Positions 6,429 to 9,489 of a DNA stretch of 9,489 bases are shown piece by piece. Each line of letters opens with the position of its first letter. Position 1 is the first letter of the stretch. Under the pieces are notes generated by a model, which was not told where the DNA came from, did no database searches, and saw only the letters and a program-made list of their open reading frames with translations. The position numbers and the translations under genes were made by a program. This stretch comes from Thermoplasmata archaeon (GTDB lineage: Archaea; Thermoplasmatota; Thermoplasmata; Lutacidiplasmatales; UBA184): assembly GCA_013044425.1 (NCBI GenBank), contig JABEUK010000200.1, positions 1 through 9,489 on the forward strand. Reading direction: 5' to 3'.

Positions 6429-6580
6429 CCCGGAGAGGCGGAGCCTACGACGGGGTCCGTGGAGAATCCGAGGACCTTCGCTCACCACCTCGCGTTCGAT
6501 ATGGCAACGGCCACGTCCGCGAGCGCGATCATGGACCGCCCGATGCTTCGGGTCCCCATGAACGGGTCACGCGGCCGCGC

Positions 6581-6943
6581 CTAGGCGTAGTGGCTCATCG
6601 TGGAGCGTTCCTTTCGCGCTTCTTCGCGCTGCTCGCCGCGCTCCTCCCGGCGACGCTCCTTGTCGCAGTCCTCTTCCGTGACCCAGAGGAACTCCACGTC
6701 CTCGGGATGCTCGTGGGCGATGAACGCACCGGCCTCGAAGGCGCTCGACAGCATCTCCTCGAGGTTGTCGGCCTCGCTGCCTTCCAGCCGACCGGCCGTC
6801 CGCCAGTACCAGTCGGGCGCCTTGCCGGCGGCCTGCAGGTACTCGGTGATGAGATCGTAGATCGCACCTCGGGACTCAGAAAGGCGCACGTGAAGGTGGC
6901 GCTCCCGCTCGTCGGAGGGAGGGACCTCGGGCGGAGATGACAT
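6581..6943 (-). CDS. Hypothetical protein, acidic with charged C-terminal tail
   Basis: A 120-residue protein of no family I recognise. Residues 1-15 are Pro/Ser/Glu-rich and probably disordered. Residues 16-90 look like a small folded domain, with hydrophobic residues spaced as in helices and strands (IYDLITEYLQAAG, DWYWRTAGRL, LEEMLSSAFEAGAFIA, VEFLWVTEED). Residues 91-113 are an almost wholly charged Glu/Arg/Lys helix, likely exposed or coiled. There is no signal peptide or membrane segment. Support for a real gene comes from the structured amino acid pattern and from a TATA-like TTATAG about 27 nt upstream of the ATG, which fits a leaderless archaeal transcript. There is no Shine-Dalgarno site. 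It is divergent from the small protein gene that heads the mre11-rad50 run, across 113 bp. The open frame on the opposite strand (6590-6940) is arginine- and leucine-rich without fold-like pattern and was not preferred. Confidence 0.72.
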   Translation of the reverse strand: MSSPPEVPPSDERERHLHVRLSESRGAIYDLITEYLQAAGKAPDWYWRTAGRLEGSEADNLEEMLSSAFEAGAFIAHEHPEDVEFLWVTEEDCDKERRREERGEQREEARKERSTMSHYA

Positions 6944-6967
6944 CGCGATCGGAAGGGCCGGTGGGCG

Positions 6968-6973
6968 CTATAA
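6968..6973 (-). promoter_or_regulatory. TATA box of the 6581-6943 gene (leaderless)
   Basis: CTATAA on the plus strand reads TTATAG on the minus strand in an otherwise GC-rich spacer. Its centre lies about 27 nt upstream of the A of the ATG at 6943, the usual TATA-to-start distance in archaea, so transcription would begin at or next to the start codon. The divergent gene at 7057 has only a weak counterpart, GCATAGG near 7027-7033, at the same spacing. Confidence 0.5.
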
Positions 6974-7056
6974 CTCCTCGCGGAAGCCCATCTCCTGCAC
7001 TCCCCGACGCTTCAAGAGCCTGCTCCGCATAGGACGGTTCCGGACGGTACGATTCG

Positions 7057-7419
7057 ATGGCGACCTCGAGGCCCAGAGCACCGATGGGGGGCACGGCGGG
7101 CTCCGGCGCGCGCTACGTCTTTCTGGTCGGCCGCCTCCGCAACCGGCAGATCACGATGGAGGAAGCGACCGAGCTCTTCGAGATCATGGACCTCACGGTG
7201 CGTTCCCTTTCGGCGGCCGCCGCGGCCGCGCCCACGGCTCCCCCATCCTCCTCGCCACCGAAGCGCGCCGCGCCGGAGCCCCCGACCTCCCGGTTCAACA
7301 GCGACGAGTTGCTGCCGTTCGGGATCCTGTTGGTCGGCGCTGCAAGCGGCATCTCCGCGGCCCTGCGGGAGCGCAGCCGCAACGGTCCGCGCAAGGGTCC
7401 GCCCGAACCGACGCGGTAA
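7057..7419 (+). CDS. Small protein with one probable membrane segment, upstream of mre11
   Basis: A 120-residue protein of no named family I recognise. After a flexible start (1-17) comes a compact motif, residues 19-50 (RYVFLVGRLRNRQITMEEATELF and a following helix), which looks conserved in character. Residues 51-80 are an Ala/Pro/Ser linker. Residues 85-103 (LLPFGILLVGAASGISAAL) form a moderately hydrophobic Gly/Ala-rich stretch that could cross the membrane once, and the tail is basic (R104, R106, R108, R112, K113). ATG 7057 is used; ATG 7084 is an alternative that would remove nine residues and still keep the motif. No Shine-Dalgarno site is seen; a weak CATAGG near 7028-7033 could serve a leaderless start at 7057. 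The stop lies 7 bp before mre11, so the two are probably co-transcribed. That suggests, without proving, a role alongside the Mre11-Rad50 complex. Confidence 0.72.
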   Translation: MATSRPRAPMGGTAGSGARYVFLVGRLRNRQITMEEATELFEIMDLTVRSLSAAAAAAPTAPPSSSPPKRAAPEPPTSRFNSDELLPFGILLVGAASGISAALRERSRNGPRKGPPEPTR

Positions 7420-7426
7420 GAGATCC

Positions 7427-8707
7427 ATGGCTTCGGACCGGTTCGTCTTCGCCCACCTCGCCGATGCGCACGTCGGGGCCTGGCCCCGGGACGCCCAACT
7501 GCGCGGCCTCTTGCGCGAGAGCGTTCTCCGCTCGATCGCCCAGGTCCGCGTCGAGCGGGCCGAGTTCTTGCTCATCTCGGGCGATCTGTTCCACACGCCG
7601 GTACCGGACCCGGCGGAAGTCGCGCCGGTCGCGGCGGCCCTGCGCCAGCTCTCGATCGATGGGACCCGGATCTACGCAATCTACGGCTCGCACGATTACG
7701 TCGCGCACAAGACCAGTTGGCTCGACGTTCTCGCCGAAGCCGGCGCCTTCGCCAAGGTGGCACCCGAGGCGGTCCGCCCCGAGGGGGCGCGCTGGACGCT
7801 CCCCTTCCTCGTGGACGAGCCCACGGGGGCTCGCATCGCCGGTATCTCGGGCCGATCCCACGGGCTCGATCGGGAGTACTTCGGCGGCGTGGACTCCGAA
7901 CGGTTCCGGGCCGAGCCGGGGTTCAAGATCTTCCAGTTCCATGCGGCGATCGAGGAGTGCCTGCCGCCCCGGCTCCGGGCGCACATCCATGGGATCGCGC
8001 GGGCCGATCTTCCCCCGGGGTGCGGCTACTACGCTGGGGGCCACATCCACGTGATGTACGAGGACGAAGGACCGGGCGGTGGACTCCTCGTCAACCCCGG
8101 TGCGATCTTCGGGACGTCCACGCCGGACCTCGTGTACCGACAGGAGCACCCCGGCACGCAAGGCCTCGCGATCGTGACGGTCGCGCGAGGACGGCCGTCC
8201 CTCCGCTTCTTCGATCCATTCCCGTACTCGAAGCTCCACATCATCGATGTGAACGTCACGGGCCGGAGCGGGGGCGAGATCCTCACCGAGATGGAGGTGG
8301 CGGCGCGCCCGTTCGCGGGGGTCGGAACGAACATCATCGCTCACTACACCGGTACTCCGAGCGCCGCGGGCCTCGCCGCGCTCGGGGTCTCGGAGTCGCA
8401 GCGGCGATTCGAAGAGCTCGGGATGTCCTTGCACCCCGACGTCCGGGACGTGGCGGGGGTGTCGGCCGAGGCGATGCCCGCGATGCCGGAGTCGGAGATC
8501 GAGGCCGCGGGGTTCGCCGCCCTTTCGGAAGAGACGGGACCGGGCGCCCCGTGGGCCGCGGGTCCCGAGGGCGCCCGGCGCTTGCGCGAGCTCCTCCAGG
8601 AGCTGGCCCTCCCGCGAGGAGACGGGGAGTCCCGGACCGATTACGTCGAGGCCCGGGTCGAAGGAGCCAGCCGACTGCTCGGCGTTCGACGGGTCGGACC
8701 ACGCTGA
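7427..8707 (+). CDS. mre11: DNA repair exonuclease Mre11
   Basis: A 426-residue metallophosphoesterase, the nuclease subunit of the Mre11-Rad50 complex that opens and resects DNA double-strand-break ends. The phosphodiesterase motifs are in order: I D13-x-H15 (HLADAHVG), II GD at 52-53 (SGDLFH), III GSHD at 87-90, IV H172 (FQFHA), V GHIH with H206 and H208. Motif III has Ser88 where most Mre11 proteins have a metal-binding Asn (GNHD). The catalytic domain with its capping part spans about 1-320. After an acidic, Pro/Gly-rich stretch (about 340-380), two C-terminal helices (about 380-395 and 404-418) are in the position of the Rad50-binding region. ATG 7427 starts right before the first strand; only a weak purine-rich AAGAG precedes it. 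It sits 7 bp after the small protein gene and 9 bp before rad50, an operon-like arrangement. Bacterial SbcD is the alternative name, but the context and Rad50 partner look archaeal. Confidence 0.95.
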   Translation: MASDRFVFAHLADAHVGAWPRDAQLRGLLRESVLRSIAQVRVERAEFLLISGDLFHTPVPDPAEVAPVAAALRQLSIDGTRIYAIYGSHDYVAHKTSWLDVLAEAGAFAKVAPEAVRPEGARWTLPFLVDEPTGARIAGISGRSHGLDREYFGGVDSERFRAEPGFKIFQFHAAIEECLPPRLRAHIHGIARADLPPGCGYYAGGHIHVMYEDEGPGGGLLVNPGAIFGTSTPDLVYRQEHPGTQGLAIVTVARGRPSLRFFDPFPYSKLHIIDVNVTGRSGGEILTEMEVAARPFAGVGTNIIAHYTGTPSAAGLAALGVSESQRRFEELGMSLHPDVRDVAGVSAEAMPAMPESEIEAAGFAALSEETGPGAPWAAGPEGARRLRELLQELALPRGDGESRTDYVEARVEGASRLLGVRRVGPR

Positions 8708-8714
8708 GGAGGGG
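8706..8714 (+). promoter_or_regulatory. Strong Shine-Dalgarno of rad50
   Basis: GAGGAGGGG spans the mre11 stop codon and ends 2 nt before the rad50 ATG at 8717. It is by far the strongest ribosome-binding sequence in the window, and its overlap with the mre11 stop suggests translational coupling. Confidence 0.7.
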
Positions 8715-8716
8715 CG

Positions 8717-9489
8717 ATGCAGCTGCGCCGCCTCCGGTTGAAGAACATCCGGAGCTACGCCTCCGCCGAGCTCGAACTCACCCAGGGAACGACCCTGATC
8801 GCCGGGGATGTCGGCTCCGGCAAGACCTCCCTCCTCTACGCGATCGAGATGGCCCTCTTCGGGTTCGCCGAGGTCGACGCGGGGTTCCTCGTTCGACACG
8901 GCGCACCCCAAGCGGAGGTCGCCGTCGAGATCGAGCACGAGGGTCACCGCTACGAGATCTCCCGCCGGTTCCGGCGGATCACCCGCAAGGGCCGCCACAG
9001 CTTCGAGCTCGAGCGCAGCACCTTCTCCGAGGATGGCGCGACGACCCAGTACTCGGCCACCGAGCTCCGCCAGCGGATCATCGATCTCTTCGGTTTCCCG
9101 GACAATCCGAGCCCCCGCGCCCACTCCGATCTGTGGCGCTGGGCGGTCTACGTACCGCAGGAACGGATGCGCGACGTACTCTCCCAAGAGCCCCAGGACC
9201 GGCTCGAGACGATCCGTAAGGCGCTCGGAGTGGAACGGTACCGCGCTGCGGCGGAGAACGCGCAGGAACTCGCCTCCGAGATCCGTCGGGTCGCGGCCGC
9301 CCGCGTCGAGGAGGCCGACCGCCTCCACCACTGGGAGGCCGACCATTCCGTGCGCTCGGCAGAGATCGTCCGCCTCCGGGCGGAACGCGTGGGGCACGAA
9401 GCGAAGCAGGCGGAGCTCCGCCGCGACCTCGATGCGGCGGAGCGTGCCGGCCAAGAGCTCCAGGAGCGTCTGCGCCGGGTCGAGGGGGA
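8717..9489 (+). CDS. rad50: Rad50 ATPase, N-terminal part (cut by window edge)
   Basis: The first 257 codons of Rad50, the SMC-like ATPase that binds DNA ends and controls Mre11. The N-terminal ABC half begins at once (MQLRRLRLKNIRSY), with Walker A at residues 30-37 (GDVGSGKT) followed by SLLYAIEMALFGF, and the Q-loop at about 145-151 (YVPQERM, Gln148). From about residue 172 the sequence becomes a heptad-like run rich in Glu, Arg, Leu and Ala, the start of the ascending coiled coil. The zinc hook, signature motif and Walker B lie beyond the window. Walker A lacks the Asn of the usual GPNGSGKS form; I recall GD-hydrophobic-GSGK from other archaeal Rad50s. The ATG is fixed by the strong ribosome-binding site and by the immediate beta strand. 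The reading frame is open to the last base. This annotation was translated directly from the sequence. Confidence 0.95.
   Translation, partial: MQLRRLRLKNIRSYASAELELTQGTTLIAGDVGSGKTSLLYAIEMALFGFAEVDAGFLVRHGAPQAEVAVEIEHEGHRYEISRRFRRITRKGRHSFELERSTFSEDGATTQYSATELRQRIIDLFGFPDNPSPRAHSDLWRWAVYVPQERMRDVLSQEPQDRLETIRKALGVERYRAAAENAQELASEIRRVAAARVEEADRLHHWEADHSVRSAEIVRLRAERVGHEAKQAELRRDLDAAERAGQELQERLRRVEG

Noticed and set aside
6482..6559. Minus-strand 25-codon frame (MGTRSIGRSMIALADVAVAI...) just downstream of the 6581-6943 gene
   Set aside because: It reads like a short hydrophobic helix, but it has no Shine-Dalgarno site, no promoter and no recognisable family. Too short to separate from chance.
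6501..6584. Plus-strand small frame starting ATGGCAACG in the hppA downstream spacer
   Set aside because: No ribosome-binding site or promoter, low-complexity residues, and it is the tail of a shadow frame of hppA.
7295..9454. A 719-codon open frame antisense to mre11 and rad50
   Set aside because: The opposite strand encodes two clear families with intact motifs. The antisense product is Arg/Gly/Leu/Asp-rich without domain pattern, a typical GC-rich shadow.

Overview
The window is a GC-rich, densely coded stretch, probably archaeal and most plausibly from a GC-rich Thermoplasmatota-like lineage. The lineage is an inference from three things. A mre11-rad50 pair of archaeal appearance lies at the right end. 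A T-rich TATA-like element precedes hppA, and a TATA box lies about 27 nt before the start codon of the 6581-6943 gene, as expected for leaderless archaeal mRNA. Shine-Dalgarno use is mixed. No rRNA, tRNA, CRISPR, IS or phage gene was seen, and no gap exceeds 200 bp.

Layout. (1) 1-583: a GNAT acetyltransferase on +, preceded by about 118 bp with a small hairpin. (2) 607-2060, minus strand: a GYD-domain protein (1770-2060) followed by an HddA-like GHMP sugar kinase (607-1608) that converges on the acetyltransferase. (3) 2193-6387, plus strand: thrS, a full-length bacterial-architecture threonyl-tRNA synthetase divergent from the GYD gene, then hppA, a membrane proton-pumping pyrophosphatase of K+-independent type with its own promoter. 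(4) 6388-6580: a structured 193-bp spacer without a convincing gene. (5) 6581-6943, minus: an unrecognised 120-residue charged protein. (6) 7057-9489, plus: a tight three-gene run of an unrecognised small protein with one probable membrane segment, mre11, and the first 257 codons of rad50.

How the genes work together. Mre11 and Rad50 form the DNA double-strand-break end-processing complex; the small protein 7 bp upstream is a candidate accessory factor by position only. ThrRS releases pyrophosphate when it activates threonine and HppA is powered by pyrophosphate, but that link is generic and hppA appears to be separately promoted. The sugar kinase lacks the partners that normally define an ADP/GDP-heptose pathway, so its substrate is open.

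I see no clearly new multi-gene system. The best leads are the small protein in the mre11-rad50 run, the Ser in place of Asn in the Mre11 GNHD motif, the bacterial-type ThrRS in an apparent archaeon, and inverted repeats at the thrS and hppA starts. Many long open frames antisense to thrS, hppA and mre11-rad50 are by-products of high GC and were not annotated.
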